Below, one piece after another: positions 25,233 to 33,854 of a DNA stretch of 64,000 nucleotides (positions within the stretch are counted from its first letter, which is position 1; each line of letters begins with the position of its first letter). Source of the stretch: DASQZT01 sp035638575 (GTDB lineage Bacteria; Acidobacteriota; Terriglobia; Bryobacterales; Bryobacteraceae); contig DASQZT010000098.1 in NCBI GenBank assembly GCA_035638575.1, positions 1 through 64,000 on the forward strand, given 5' to 3'. The notes beneath the pieces were generated by a model that was not told the DNA's origin, made no database searches, and saw only the letters and a list, made by a program, of their open reading frames with translations. The translations under genes and the position numbers were made by a program.

Positions 25233-26693
25233 TTACTGCTCGGATTTGGTCCCGGCGGATCTGTCAGCCGGTTTCTGGTCGGCCGGTTTCTGGTCCTTGG
25301 TGTCCGAAGCGCTCTCCGGGTGTTTGCCTTTCTTGTGGAAGATCTTGCCCAGGACTCGCACCACCACGTTATGCTTCTTCGGTTCCGTGCCCGTCACCTC
25401 GGGTGTGGAGGCCTGCGGCGAGTTTGCCCCGGCTTCCGCACCGGCCGGCGCCGCCGGAGCCGAACTCGCGACCGGCGTCTCGACCACGGCAGGCTCCGGC
25501 GGTTTGGTCTCGCCCGACTGGCCGATTACGTACCGGCCCTCCACATTGGCAGACGGCGGCAAGGACGATTCAGAGCGCGCCGCCCTGGCTCGCGGCGCCT
25601 TCTTCGGCCGCGCCTGCACGTTCGCGGACGACTCACCCGCGGGAGACGCCGATGTGCCGCGGCCGCCAATCGGCGCAGCGGTCTCGGGCCCTTTCGCGGC
25701 CTCGGGGACGGCCTGGACCGCCGGCAGCGCTGCCGCAGTGCTCTGCCGCGACTTCCAATATCCGCCGGCCATGAACGCGACCCAGATCCCAAACCCGACG
25801 ATCGCTATGGCTGCGGCGCGCCGCCACGGGAATCCGTCGCGCTGCCGGGAGGCGCCCTGCCGCACGACCGTTTGAGCCGGCGCCGCCACTAGTATCGCTG
25901 CCCGAAAGGCAGCCGCGCCGGGAAAGCGTCTCGATGGCGCCTTTTCCATGGCTCTCAGGATCACCGCGCTCAAGCGCGCGCCGATTTCGGGAGCGAGTTG
26001 CACGGGCGGCGGCGGCTCCTTCTCCAGATGAGCGCGCATCACCGCAAATCCGTTGGTTCCGGGAAACGGCAGCCGTCCCGTCGCGACTTCATACAACACT
26101 ACGCCGGTCGAATAAACGTCGGTTCGCGCACCCACTTCGCCCTTGCCATCGACCTGTTCGGGCGCGATATACCATGGCGTGCCCAGCGACTCTCCCGACC
26201 CTGTGATTCTGGCGCGGTTCACCACGTGCGCCAGCCCGAAATCGGTGATTTTGACCTCTCCATCCGGAGTGATCATGATATTTTCCGGCTTGATGTCGCG
26301 GTGAGTCACTCCCGCCTGCTCGGCGAAGTCCAGCCCCGCGAGCGTCTCCAGGATGTACCGCAGCCCTGTGGCAAGCGGCAACCTCCCCCGGTCCAGCACG
26401 GTGCGCAGCGATTCGCCGGCGACCCGCTCCATCGCCAGGACGAGACCGCACGGGGCGCGGAACGCCTGATACACCGCCGCGATATTGGGATGTTGCAGCT
26501 TGGCCTGGACCTGAATCTCCCGCAGAAAACGGTCTTCGTCCTCCGCCAAGTCCGCCGTATCCAGCATCACCTTCAGCGCGTCGACGCGCTTGGTGATGAC
26601 GTGTTCGGCCTCGAACACGATTCCATAGGTGCCTCTCCCAATCCGCGACAGGATTCGGTAGTCACCGATCTGCGTTCCAACGTCCAGGGTCAT
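25233..26693 (-). CDS. Membrane-anchored Ser/Thr protein kinase
   Basis: A 486-residue protein. Kinase domain at residues 1-270: glycine loop IGRGTYGIVFEAEH, catalytic lysine in DALKVM, THRDIKPENIM, DFG in ITDFGLAHV, and APEQVDG. A short linker is followed by one hydrophobic segment near residue 297 (AIAIVGFGIWVAFMAGGYW). The outer 170 residues are Ala/Pro/Lys-rich and low in predicted structure, ending with a run of K-D-Q-K-P-A-D repeats. The ATG at 26693 is preferred over one seven codons upstream because TLDVGTQIGDYRILSRIG matches the usual kinase start. It is divergent from the aquaglyceroporin gene. No phosphatase partner is nearby. Confidence 0.88.
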   Translation of the reverse strand: MTLDVGTQIGDYRILSRIGRGTYGIVFEAEHVITKRVDALKVMLDTADLAEDEDRFLREIQVQAKLQHPNIAAVYQAFRAPCGLVLAMERVAGESLRTVLDRGRLPLATGLRYILETLAGLDFAEQAGVTHRDIKPENIMITPDGEVKITDFGLAHVVNRARITGSGESLGTPWYIAPEQVDGKGEVGARTDVYSTGVVLYEVATGRLPFPGTNGFAVMRAHLEKEPPPPVQLAPEIGARLSAVILRAMEKAPSRRFPGAAAFRAAILVAAPAQTVVRQGASRQRDGFPWRRAAAIAIVGFGIWVAFMAGGYWKSRQSTAAALPAVQAVPEAAKGPETAAPIGGRGTSASPAGESSANVQARPKKAPRARAARSESSLPPSANVEGRYVIGQSGETKPPEPAVVETPVASSAPAAPAGAEAGANSPQASTPEVTGTEPKKHNVVVRVLGKIFHKKGKHPESASDTKDQKPADQKPADRSAGTKSEQ

Positions 26694-26981
26694 GGCGCAC
26701 CAACGCAGATTCATTCTATGGGTGGGGGCGAGTGCCTGACCATTAGCCTTAGGTTAGTACGCAGACGCCAACCAACCGATGTTGCCTGTTGCGATTCCCA
26801 CCCCGGTTCGGAGCAGGCAGAGTGGCGGAAAGGCAAATCGCGAAGGTGTTTCCGGGTACCCGGGGATTCGCACTGGTATTGCGCGCGCCATTGGACGGCA
26901 GTTGACCAGGTTGGCGCGCATTTTGCCGCGCGAAACTGGCATACTGCAAAGTGCCGCCCGTGTCGGGTGGACAGCGAAACT

Positions 26982-27710
26982 ATGGATACGCGAATCTTCG
27001 GTGAGTTCATGGGGACGGCGGTGCTGATCCTCATGGGGAACGGCGTGGTTGCCAATGTCCTGTTGAAGAAGTCCAAGGCGGAAGATGCCGGATGGATGGT
27101 GATCGCCACCGGGTGGGCGCTGGCGGTGATGTGCGGCGTGTTCACCGCCAAAGCGTGCGGCAGCGCGGATGCGCACCTGAATCCGGCGGTGACCCTCGGG
27201 TTCGCGGTGAACACGGGAGATTTCAGCATGGTGGGACCTTACATGGCGGCACAACTGGCGGGCGCCATCGTGGGCGCCACGCTGGTGTGGCTGCATTTCC
27301 TGCCGCACTGGAAGGAGACGCCCGATGCGGATCGCAAGCTGGCGTGCTTCTGCACGTCGCCGGCGATTCGCAATCCCGGGGCCAACCTGCTGACCGAGGC
27401 CATCGGCACTTTTGTGCTGGTGCTGGTGGTGGGCGCGATCTTCTCCAAGGCGGTGGCCGCCAACGGTCCTTCGCCGGGCCTGGGCCCGTACCTGGTGGGG
27501 AGCCTGGTGTGGGGGATCGGGCTCAGCCTGGGCGGCACTACCGGGTATGCGATCAACCCGGCGCGCGACCTGGGGCCGCGCATCGCCCACGCGCTGCTGC
27601 CCATCGCCAAGAAGCGCGGGTCGGATTGGGGATACTCGCTGGTGCCGATCTTCGGTCCCCTGGCGGGCGGCGCCCTGGCCGGCGTGTTCATCCGGCTGGC
27701 CCATTTTTGA
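26982..27710 (+). CDS. glpF: Aquaglyceroporin (MIP family, GlpF-like)
   Basis: A 242-residue MIP-family channel. The two NPA boxes are HLNPAVTLG and AINPARDLGPR; the aspartate after the second NPAR is the usual mark of glycerol-conducting members. Six membrane segments plus two half helices fit the length. It would facilitate diffusion of glycerol or similar small solutes across the inner membrane. The ATG at 26982 gives the standard N-terminus (FGEFMGTAVLILMGNG). No glycerol kinase or dehydrogenase gene is adjacent. The next gene starts seven bases downstream. Confidence 0.9.
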   Translation: MDTRIFGEFMGTAVLILMGNGVVANVLLKKSKAEDAGWMVIATGWALAVMCGVFTAKACGSADAHLNPAVTLGFAVNTGDFSMVGPYMAAQLAGAIVGATLVWLHFLPHWKETPDADRKLACFCTSPAIRNPGANLLTEAIGTFVLVLVVGAIFSKAVAANGPSPGLGPYLVGSLVWGIGLSLGGTTGYAINPARDLGPRIAHALLPIAKKRGSDWGYSLVPIFGPLAGGALAGVFIRLAHF

Positions 27711-27717
27711 GGCGCGC

Positions 27718-28041
27718 ATGAGAGGTCCGCTGCAACGGCTGGCCCACACCCGGTCGGGGGATAAGGGCGATACGTGCAACATCGGCGTGATTGCGTACGA
27801 CCCGAAGCACTACGGGTGGCTGGTACGGGAGGTGACCGCGGAGCGCGTCAAGGAGCACTTTGGCGAACTGGTGAAAGGCGAGGTCGAGCGGTTCGAGCTG
27901 CCCAACCTGGGCGCGCTGAATTTCCTCCTGCACCAGGCGCTGGGGGGCGGCGGGACCGTCTCGCTGCGCACCGACGCTCAAGGCAAGACTTTCGGCGCGG
28001 CGCTGCTGAGCCTGGAAATCGAGCTGCCTCCGGGACTATAA
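27718..28041 (+). CDS. Stand-alone AtuA-like C-terminal domain protein
   Basis: A 107-residue protein. RLAHTRSGDKGDTCNIGVIA and LNFLLHQALGGGGTVSLRTD match the small C-terminal domain found in AtuA (acyclic terpene utilisation, DUF1446) proteins. Here it is encoded alone; the large N-terminal AtuA domain is not in the window. AtuA proteins act with acyl-CoA enzymes in degradation of branched terpenoids. The crotonase gene 64 bases downstream fits an acyl-CoA context. Its exact biochemical role is not known to me. Confidence 0.75.
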   Translation: MRGPLQRLAHTRSGDKGDTCNIGVIAYDPKHYGWLVREVTAERVKEHFGELVKGEVERFELPNLGALNFLLHQALGGGGTVSLRTDAQGKTFGAALLSLEIELPPGL

Positions 28042-28105
28042 TGTCTGCAGTGGCGTGTGCTCCGCGCGCCCGTTCCAGCTCTGGCCCTACCTGCGGACCG
28101 AATCC

Positions 28106-29014
28106 ATGAGCATCCTCGAGGCTGCGCGCGATGGACGCGTGTTGCGGCTGGGGCTGAACCGCCCGGAAAAGCGAAATGCGCTGAACGCCGAGCTTTGTGC
28201 CGCCCTTGTCGGCGCGCTGGAGGAGGCCGACCGGGACTCGGCTATCGGCGCGATCCTCATTACCGGCAACGGAAAATCGTTTTGCGCGGGGATGGATTTG
28301 AGCGAGATCGGCTCCAGTGGGCCGCAACGGAGCGCAGGGAAGAAGACCAGCGGAAGGCGATCCCTGTCGGGATCGTCTCTGGCGCCAGAAACGAGCGGTA
28401 TGGGGCGAACAGGCGAGCATGGCTCGCCTGGACCGATTGACAATCGGTCCGCAGGTTGCCAACCTGCCCCACAAGTCGACGAGGCGCACGAGCAACTGTT
28501 TACGGCGGGCTTCCGGCTGGGGAAGCCGGTGATCGCGGCGGTGAACGGGGCGGCGCTGGGGGGCGGCATGGGACTGGTGGCCAACTGCCATATCGTGTTG
28601 GCTGCGGAGGATGCCACCTTCGGGTTGACCGAGATCCGCCTGGGATTGTGGCCGTTCCTGATTTATCGCGCGGTGGCGGCGGCACTGGGGGACCGCCGCA
28701 CGGTGGAACTGGCGCTAACGGGCCGGGTATTCTGCGCGCGAGAGGCGAAGGAGATCGGCCTGGTCCACGAGATTTCCGGGGATGTGGAAGCGAGGGCCGC
28801 GGATGTGGCGAAGTCGGTGGCGGCGAACAGCCCCACGGCTGCCGGCAGCGGGCTGCGGTTCGTGCGGGAGACCAGGGGGAAGGATCAGGAGAGCGCCGGC
28901 GCCATCGCGCGCCGGATGCGGAGCGAGGTGTTCGCCAGCGAGGATTTCCAGGAGGGAATTCGGGCATTTCACGAAAAACGGGTGCCGCGGTGGCCATCGT
29001 TGGAGAAGAAGTGA
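28106..29014 (+). CDS. Enoyl-CoA hydratase/isomerase family protein with in-frame repeat insert
   Basis: A 302-residue crotonase, about 45 residues longer than usual. The family blocks are intact on both sides: LNRPEKRNALNAEL and GNGKSFCAGMDLSEI (first oxyanion-hole part), then KPVIAAVNGAALGGGMGL (second part) and FGLTEIRLGLWPF. Between them, residues about 70-124 form a Gly/Ser/Arg-rich stretch with no match to the fold. At the DNA level that stretch consists of hairpin repeats, the last two of which also occur at 40197-40232. The reading frame stays open, so a protein with a long surface loop is possible, although activity is uncertain. It probably acts on acyl-CoA together with the AtuA-like protein. 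Confidence 0.8.
   Translation: MSILEAARDGRVLRLGLNRPEKRNALNAELCAALVGALEEADRDSAIGAILITGNGKSFCAGMDLSEIGSSGPQRSAGKKTSGRRSLSGSSLAPETSGMGRTGEHGSPGPIDNRSAGCQPAPQVDEAHEQLFTAGFRLGKPVIAAVNGAALGGGMGLVANCHIVLAAEDATFGLTEIRLGLWPFLIYRAVAAALGDRRTVELALTGRVFCAREAKEIGLVHEISGDVEARAADVAKSVAANSPTAAGSGLRFVRETRGKDQESAGAIARRMRSEVFASEDFQEGIRAFHEKRVPRWPSLEKK
28358..28467 (+). repeat. Tandem-hairpin repeat inserted inside the crotonase gene
   Basis: Four consecutive inverted repeats: CGATCCC/GGGATCG (28358-28375), AGGCGAGC/GCTCGCCT (28411-28429), GACCGATTG/CAATCGGTC (28431-28449) and GCAGGTTG/CAACCTGC (28451-28467), followed by CCCACAA. The last three repeat the layout found in the rpoN-hpf gap at 40178-40232. The middle hairpin has changed sequence but kept pairing. 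Confidence 0.8.
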
Positions 29015-29147
29015 TACCCCATATATTGTGGGGTTGGATTGGGAGGTCCTGGATGATGTGGTGGAAGTACTTTACTTTTACGCTCGACGCGTTTAGTATG
29101 GTTACAACTCCCCCGATGCAGCTTAACGCTGTCGAGAGGACAAGGCT

Positions 29148-32100
29148 TTGCTGAAACTAAAGCGCGTCGAACTGCAAGGATTCAAATCCTTTTGTGAACG
29201 CACCGAGCTGCGTTTCCACGGCGAGGGCATTGCGGCCATCGTAGGTCCCAACGGCTGCGGCAAATCGAACATCAGCGATGCCATCAGTTGGGTGCTGGGG
29301 GAGCAGTCGGCCAAGAGCCTCCGCGGATCCAGGATGGAGGACGTGATTTTCGCGGGAACCCGCGACCGCAAACCGCTGGGCATGGCGTACGTGACCATGA
29401 CGCTGGTGGATCCCGAGCATTACCGCGAGCACACCGTGCACGGGCCGCAACCAGTGGAAGAGGGCCAACCGCGGAAGACCGGCGAAGTTATCATTACGCG
29501 GCGGCTGTTCCGGTCGGGCGAGAGCGAATACCTGATCGACGGACGCCCGGCGCGGCTGCGCGACATCCAGGACATCTTCATGGGGACGGGGCTGGGGCCC
29601 GAGAGCTACGCCATCATCGAGCAGGGGCGCATCGGGCAGATCCTGAGCAGCAAGCCGCAGGACCGGCGGTCGGTGATCGAGGAAGCCGCCGGCATCACGA
29701 AGTTCAAGACGCGGAAGCGCCTGGCCGAGGCCAAACTGGAAGGCGCCAAGCAGAACCTGGCGCGGGTTTACGACATCCTGGAAGAGGTCACGCGGCAGGT
29801 GAATTCGCTGAAGCGGCAGGCGGCCAAGGCGCGGCGTTTCGGCGAGCTGAAGACGGAGTTGGACGCGCGGCTGCGGGTAGTGCTCTCGGGCAAGTATCGG
29901 CTATTGGAGCGGGACGCGGCCAAGACGGCCATCGATCTGAACCTGGCGACGGCGGAGCTGAAGACGCTGGGCGAGCAGGTCGGGGAGAGAGAACAGGAGC
30001 ACGAGCGGCGGCAGGCGTCGTGCTACGAAATCGAGCGGCAGCTTCGGGAGGCGCGGCAGCAGCTTTCGGAAATGAACGTGGAGGCGGAGCGGGTGCGCGG
30101 GCGCCTGGAATCGCAGGTCAAGGAAAGCGGCGCCATCGAGCAGCGGATCGCGCAGGCCGAGCGCGAATCGCAGGAGTTAGGGCTGCGGCTGGACAAGCTG
30201 GACCAGGAGATCGGCGAGCACCGCAAGAGCCTGGACGAGCTGGAGGCGCAGACTGCGCGGTCGCGCGATCGCATGCTGGAGATCAACCGGCAGCGCGAAG
30301 CGTTGCAGGCTAGGGTGCGGGAGCGCGAGCAGGCCATCGAATCGGGGCGGCAGTTGATTCTGCGGCTGCTGGGCGAGGCGTCGACGCTGAAGAACCAGCT
30401 GGCGCAGATCGAAGAATACCTGGCTGGGATCGAGCGGGAGACGGCGCGCTCCACGCGGGAAGAGGCCACGGCGGCGGTGGAGATGGAGCGCATCGAAACG
30501 GCCCGCAAACAGCTTTCCGAAGTCGTGGCGCGGCGCCAGTTGGAGCTGGAAGAAGTGATGGGCGAGCGCCGCCGCACCGAGGAGGTGCTGGCCGAGAGAC
30601 GCCACGCCGCCGCGGAGCTGCGGGGAGAAATCGACGGGGTGAAGAACGACGTCTCGCAGATCCGCGCGCGCAAAGAATCGCTGGAGCAGGTGCTGGCGCA
30701 CCGCACCTACACCACGGAATCGGTGAAGCGGCTGTTTGCGTCGCTGGAGAAGGGGAACGCCGCCGATCTGAAGCCGCTGGGCGTGCTGGCGGACTATGTG
30801 GAAGTGGATCCGCAATTCGAGAAGCCGGCGGAAGAATTCCTCCACGAGGAGCTGGAATACGTGGTGGTGGAGACCTGGCAGCAGGCGGAGCGCGGGCTGG
30901 ATTTCATTCGCGCCGAACTGGACGGGCGGGCCACGTTCCTGGTCCACCCCGAGCCCAGCGCCAACGGCCATCGGCACCTACCGGAGCCGGCGATCGGTCC
31001 GGAGACCGGGATCACGGCGCGGCTGAGCGAGTCGCTGCGGCTCACCAACGGATTCCGCGACCGCGCTACGGACCTGCTGCCGCGGGTTTCGCTGTGCTTC
31101 CTGGCGGACGACCGGGCGGCGGCGCAACGGCTGGCGGTGGCGTATCCGCACTTGTACTTCCTGCTGTCGGACGGAATCTGCTATCACGGGCACACGGTGA
31201 CCGGCGGGAAGAAGTCGGGCGCGGGTCCGCTGGCGATGAAGCGCGAGGCGCGCGAGCTGGCGGGCAAGCTGCAGGGGCGCCAGAGAAGCCTCGACGGGAT
31301 GGTGGCTCGGCAGGACGGATTGAACCAGGAGATCCTCGGCCTGGAGACCGAGCTGGAGCGGCTGCGGGGGCTGCAGCAATCGCGCGAGAAGGACCGGCTG
31401 GCGCTGGACCACGACATGCGCAAGCTGGGCGAAGACCTGTCACGCGCGAATTCGCGGATCTCGGTGGCGCGCCTGGAATTGGAGCGCCTGCGGCGGGACG
31501 CGGAACGGTCGGCCGATCAACGCGAAAAGAACCGCGCCGCAGTGGCTGAGAAGGAGCTGCTGCGCGCCCGGCGGGAAGAGGCCCTGGAAGCGGAGCGGCG
31601 GGAGCTGGACATACTCGAAGGGCAGGCGGCCACGGTGGGCGAGGAGCACGCGCAGGTCCGCGCCGAGCTGGCCGGTTTGGAAGAACGCCACCGCGGGGAG
31701 CGCGCGGCGATGGCGCGGCTGGAACAGCAACACCGCGAGACCAGCACACGGCGCAACGCCATCGCGCCGGAGATCGAACGGCTGGGCGAAGAGCGCGCGC
31801 GGCTGCTGGCCGACAATATCGAGCTGGACCGGAAGGCCGGGTCGCTGGCCGGGGAAATCATGGCGCTCGAAGGCCGCGTGAACGAAATGGCGGCGGAAGA
31901 CGAGCGAATGCGCGAAGCGCTGCGCGCCGACGAGGAAGAGCTGAAGCTGCTGCGCGCGGGCGTGCAGGAGGGCCTCGAAAAACGGTCGCAGATCGAAGTC
32001 GACCTGGTGCGCAAGCAGGCCGAGCTGAAGTACCTGGACGAGACCAGCCGCAAGGAGCTGAACTGCGCGGTGGAGGATCTGTCGGCCTCCGACGACCCGG

Positions 32101-32786
32101 TGCCGGATGCGGATGCCATCGCCGAAGCCGAGCAGACGTGCAACGAGGTGCGCAACCGCATCGAAGGGCTCGGCCCGGTGAATGCGGCCGCGATGGAGGA
32201 GTACCTGGAGGCGCAGCAGCGTCAGGAGTTCCTGAGCGCGCAGCGGCAGGACCTGATCGATTCCATCCGCGACACGGAGAAGGCCATCCAGGAGATCGAC
32301 CAGGTATCGCGGCAGAAATTCGCCGAGGCCTTCGAGGCCATCAATCAAAACTTCCGCACCATTTTCCAGACGCTGTTCGGCGGCGGCACGGGCGAGATGC
32401 GGCTCACCGACCAGGAGAACCTGGCGGAGTCGGGGATCGACATCATCTGCTCGCCTCCGGGGAAGCGGCTGCAGAACGTGCTGCTGCTGTCGGGCGGCGA
32501 GAAAGCGCTGGCGGCGGTGGCGCTGCTGATGGCCATTTTCCGCTACCAGCCGAGTCCGTTCTGCGTGATGGACGAAGTGGACGCCCCGCTGGACGAAGCC
32601 AACATCGGCCGCCTGACGAGGATGCTGCACGAGATGTCGGACCAGACGCAGTTCGTGGTGATCACGCATTCGAAGCGCACCATGGAAGCGGCCCAGGCGC
32701 TCTACGGAGTCACCATGCAGGAGCCCGGCGTGTCGCGCCTGGTTTCGGTGCGGTTCCAGGGCGATACGAAGGCCAGCGCGGCGTAG
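29148..32786 (+). CDS. smc: Chromosome segregation protein SMC
   Basis: A 1212-residue SMC ATPase. Walker A is GPNGCGKSN near residue 33 within a typical N-terminus (LKRVELQGFKSFCERTEL). A long coiled coil from about 170 to 500 follows. The hinge lies at about 525-670 (begins LKPLGVLADYVEVDPQFEKP). The second coiled coil runs to about 1030. The C-terminal head has the signature LLSGGEKALAAVALL and Walker B CVMDEVDAPLDEAN. It compacts and helps segregate the chromosome, normally with ScpA and ScpB, which are not encoded here. The TTG start at 29148 is supported by an AGAGGA site a few bases upstream and gives the standard N-terminus. Confidence 0.96.
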   Translation: MLKLKRVELQGFKSFCERTELRFHGEGIAAIVGPNGCGKSNISDAISWVLGEQSAKSLRGSRMEDVIFAGTRDRKPLGMAYVTMTLVDPEHYREHTVHGPQPVEEGQPRKTGEVIITRRLFRSGESEYLIDGRPARLRDIQDIFMGTGLGPESYAIIEQGRIGQILSSKPQDRRSVIEEAAGITKFKTRKRLAEAKLEGAKQNLARVYDILEEVTRQVNSLKRQAAKARRFGELKTELDARLRVVLSGKYRLLERDAAKTAIDLNLATAELKTLGEQVGEREQEHERRQASCYEIERQLREARQQLSEMNVEAERVRGRLESQVKESGAIEQRIAQAERESQELGLRLDKLDQEIGEHRKSLDELEAQTARSRDRMLEINRQREALQARVREREQAIESGRQLILRLLGEASTLKNQLAQIEEYLAGIERETARSTREEATAAVEMERIETARKQLSEVVARRQLELEEVMGERRRTEEVLAERRHAAAELRGEIDGVKNDVSQIRARKESLEQVLAHRTYTTESVKRLFASLEKGNAADLKPLGVLADYVEVDPQFEKPAEEFLHEELEYVVVETWQQAERGLDFIRAELDGRATFLVHPEPSANGHRHLPEPAIGPETGITARLSESLRLTNGFRDRATDLLPRVSLCFLADDRAAAQRLAVAYPHLYFLLSDGICYHGHTVTGGKKSGAGPLAMKREARELAGKLQGRQRSLDGMVARQDGLNQEILGLETELERLRGLQQSREKDRLALDHDMRKLGEDLSRANSRISVARLELERLRRDAERSADQREKNRAAVAEKELLRARREEALEAERRELDILEGQAATVGEEHAQVRAELAGLEERHRGERAAMARLEQQHRETSTRRNAIAPEIERLGEERARLLADNIELDRKAGSLAGEIMALEGRVNEMAAEDERMREALRADEEELKLLRAGVQEGLEKRSQIEVDLVRKQAELKYLDETSRKELNCAVEDLSASDDPVPDADAIAEAEQTCNEVRNRIEGLGPVNAAAMEEYLEAQQRQEFLSAQRQDLIDSIRDTEKAIQEIDQVSRQKFAEAFEAINQNFRTIFQTLFGGGTGEMRLTDQENLAESGIDIICSPPGKRLQNVLLLSGGEKALAAVALLMAIFRYQPSPFCVMDEVDAPLDEANIGRLTRMLHEMSDQTQFVVITHSKRTMEAAQALYGVTMQEPGVSRLVSVRFQGDTKASAA

Positions 32787-32864
32787 GGCGGGCCCGGGCA
32801 AAAACCGTTCCTTACGGTCGAGCTTCTGCGAAGCGGCTCAGTCCGAACTCCGGAACTCCGGCAG

Positions 32865-32887
32865 TTGTATTAACAAAACGTGTACAA
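32865..32887. promoter_or_regulatory. Inverted repeat TTGTA-N13-TACAA before the toxin-antitoxin pair
   Basis: The left arm TTGTA is at 32865-32869 and the right arm TACAA at 32883-32887. The right arm overlaps a TACAAT that could serve as a -10 hexamer. It ends eight bases before the GTG of the BrnT-like gene, which suits autoregulation by the antitoxin. Confidence 0.4.
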
Positions 32888-32895
32888 TCGGAAAG

Positions 32896-33189
32896 GTGGA
32901 TCCAGCGACACCGGATCTCGTTTTCGACTGGGACGACGGGAACGTCTCTCATCTGGCGCGCCATCGGATTGAGCCCTCAGAGGTAGAAGATCTCTTTCGC
33001 AACGATCCGGCTTTTCGAGGCCATGAGGTTGTGGATGGCGAACATCGATGGACAGTCGTAGGAGCAACCCGCTCGTTACGGGTTCTCGTGCTGGTCTTTG
33101 CCGTACGAAACGAGAGAATCCGCGCGATCACCGGCTGGAACGCCGATCGACGAACCAAGAAAGAGTACCTCTTGGAGAGAGGAACGTAG
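32896..33189 (+). CDS. BrnT-family (DUF497) toxin
   Basis: A 97-residue protein matching BrnT/DUF497: VFDWDDGNVSHLARHRIEPS near the N-terminus (the usual block is F-x-W-D-x-x-K-x-x-x-N), then FRNDPAFRG, and VFAVRNERIRAITGWNADRR close to the C-terminal R-x-I-S/T-A-R-x-A block. BrnT is an RNase-like toxin neutralised by BrnA. The GTG start has an adjacent GAAAGG. The antitoxin-like gene begins five bases after its stop, the usual toxin-first order for this family. Confidence 0.8.
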   Translation: MDPATPDLVFDWDDGNVSHLARHRIEPSEVEDLFRNDPAFRGHEVVDGEHRWTVVGATRSLRVLVLVFAVRNERIRAITGWNADRRTKKEYLLERGT

Positions 33190-33194
33190 CAGTC

Positions 33195-33521
33195 ATGCCC
33201 CGCAAGAAACTTGTTGTTCCGACCTTCAAAAGCGAGAGAGAAGAGGCGGCCTGGTGGGATACACATCGGGCGGAAGTCGAAGCGGACCTGCGCCTCGCCA
33301 TGCGCGAGAGCAAGACGATCTCCTTGAGTGACGTGTTGGCTCAAGCCTCGCGAAAGAAGGAGCTTCTGCCGGTAACCATCCGGCTCGCCAGCGAAGACGT
33401 TGCCACCGCCCGGCAGCTTGCGGACGGCAAGGGTATCGGTTACCAAACCTACATCAAGCTTCTCCTGCACGAAGCGCTTCAAAAAGAGGCTGGCCGCCAT
33501 GTCCGCGGACTTAGGAAATAA
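33195..33521 (+). CDS. BrnA/CopG-like antitoxin
   Basis: A 108-residue protein. Its C-terminal half (LLPVTIRLASEDVATARQLA, then GIGYQTYIKLLLHEAL) is the ribbon-helix-helix domain typical of antitoxins that partner BrnT. The N-terminal half (PTFKSEREEAAWWDTHRAEV) would wrap the toxin. It follows the toxin gene by five bases and is expected to bind both the toxin and the operator upstream of the pair. Confidence 0.82.
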   Translation: MPRKKLVVPTFKSEREEAAWWDTHRAEVEADLRLAMRESKTISLSDVLAQASRKKELLPVTIRLASEDVATARQLADGKGIGYQTYIKLLLHEALQKEAGRHVRGLRK

Positions 33522-33626
33522 ACTGCCGACCGCTCGTTATGGCAACCCGAAACGGCCCGGGGGAATTTCATTGTCCGGCATACTGTGCCGCTGGACCGTA
33601 CCTCGGCAGGTTTGGCCGTCGGCCGT

Positions 33627-33701
33627 GGCTTCGCGACCGGCGGCTTGACGGCCGCGGCGCTCCAGGAGAATCTCCGCCCGAATTACGCCTGGGCCCAAGA
33701 A
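33627..33701 (+). pseudogene. Duplicated fragment of the dienelactone hydrolase leader
   Basis: These 75 bases match 35917-35991, inside the N-terminal leader of the dienelactone hydrolase gene, at 63 of 75 positions by eye. The translation GFATGGLTAAALQENLRPNY parallels RFATGSLTAAAILESLRPNY of the intact gene. The catalytic domain does not follow. It is the remnant of a paralogue or a partial duplication. Confidence 0.75.
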
Positions 33702-33770
33702 GCCGCCAATCAGGGTTGGCTTACAGGGACGGGCACGAGCGCCGGCTCACGCACGGCTTCCGCTTAGTGC

Positions 33771-33854
33771 TGGCGTATCGTGTTTCGTTTTGAAGGAAAC
33801 GGCGCATTCGACGTTGAACCGATCGGCTACCATCAAGGAGAAAAAGACGTGCCC
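33771..33854 (+). pseudogene. C-terminal remnant of a HigB-type toxin fused to higA
   Basis: From 33771 the frame reads WRIVFRFEGNGAFDVEPIGY, then HQGE. This is the characteristic end of HigB/RelE-type toxins, where the usual block is W-R-I-x-F-x-W-x-x-G-x-A-x-D-V-E-I-x-D-Y-H. A TAG lies two codons upstream, and none of the first ~65 toxin residues are present. The frame runs without a stop into the HigA gene, so the toxin stop codon has also been lost. The toxin is dead. Confidence 0.7.
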
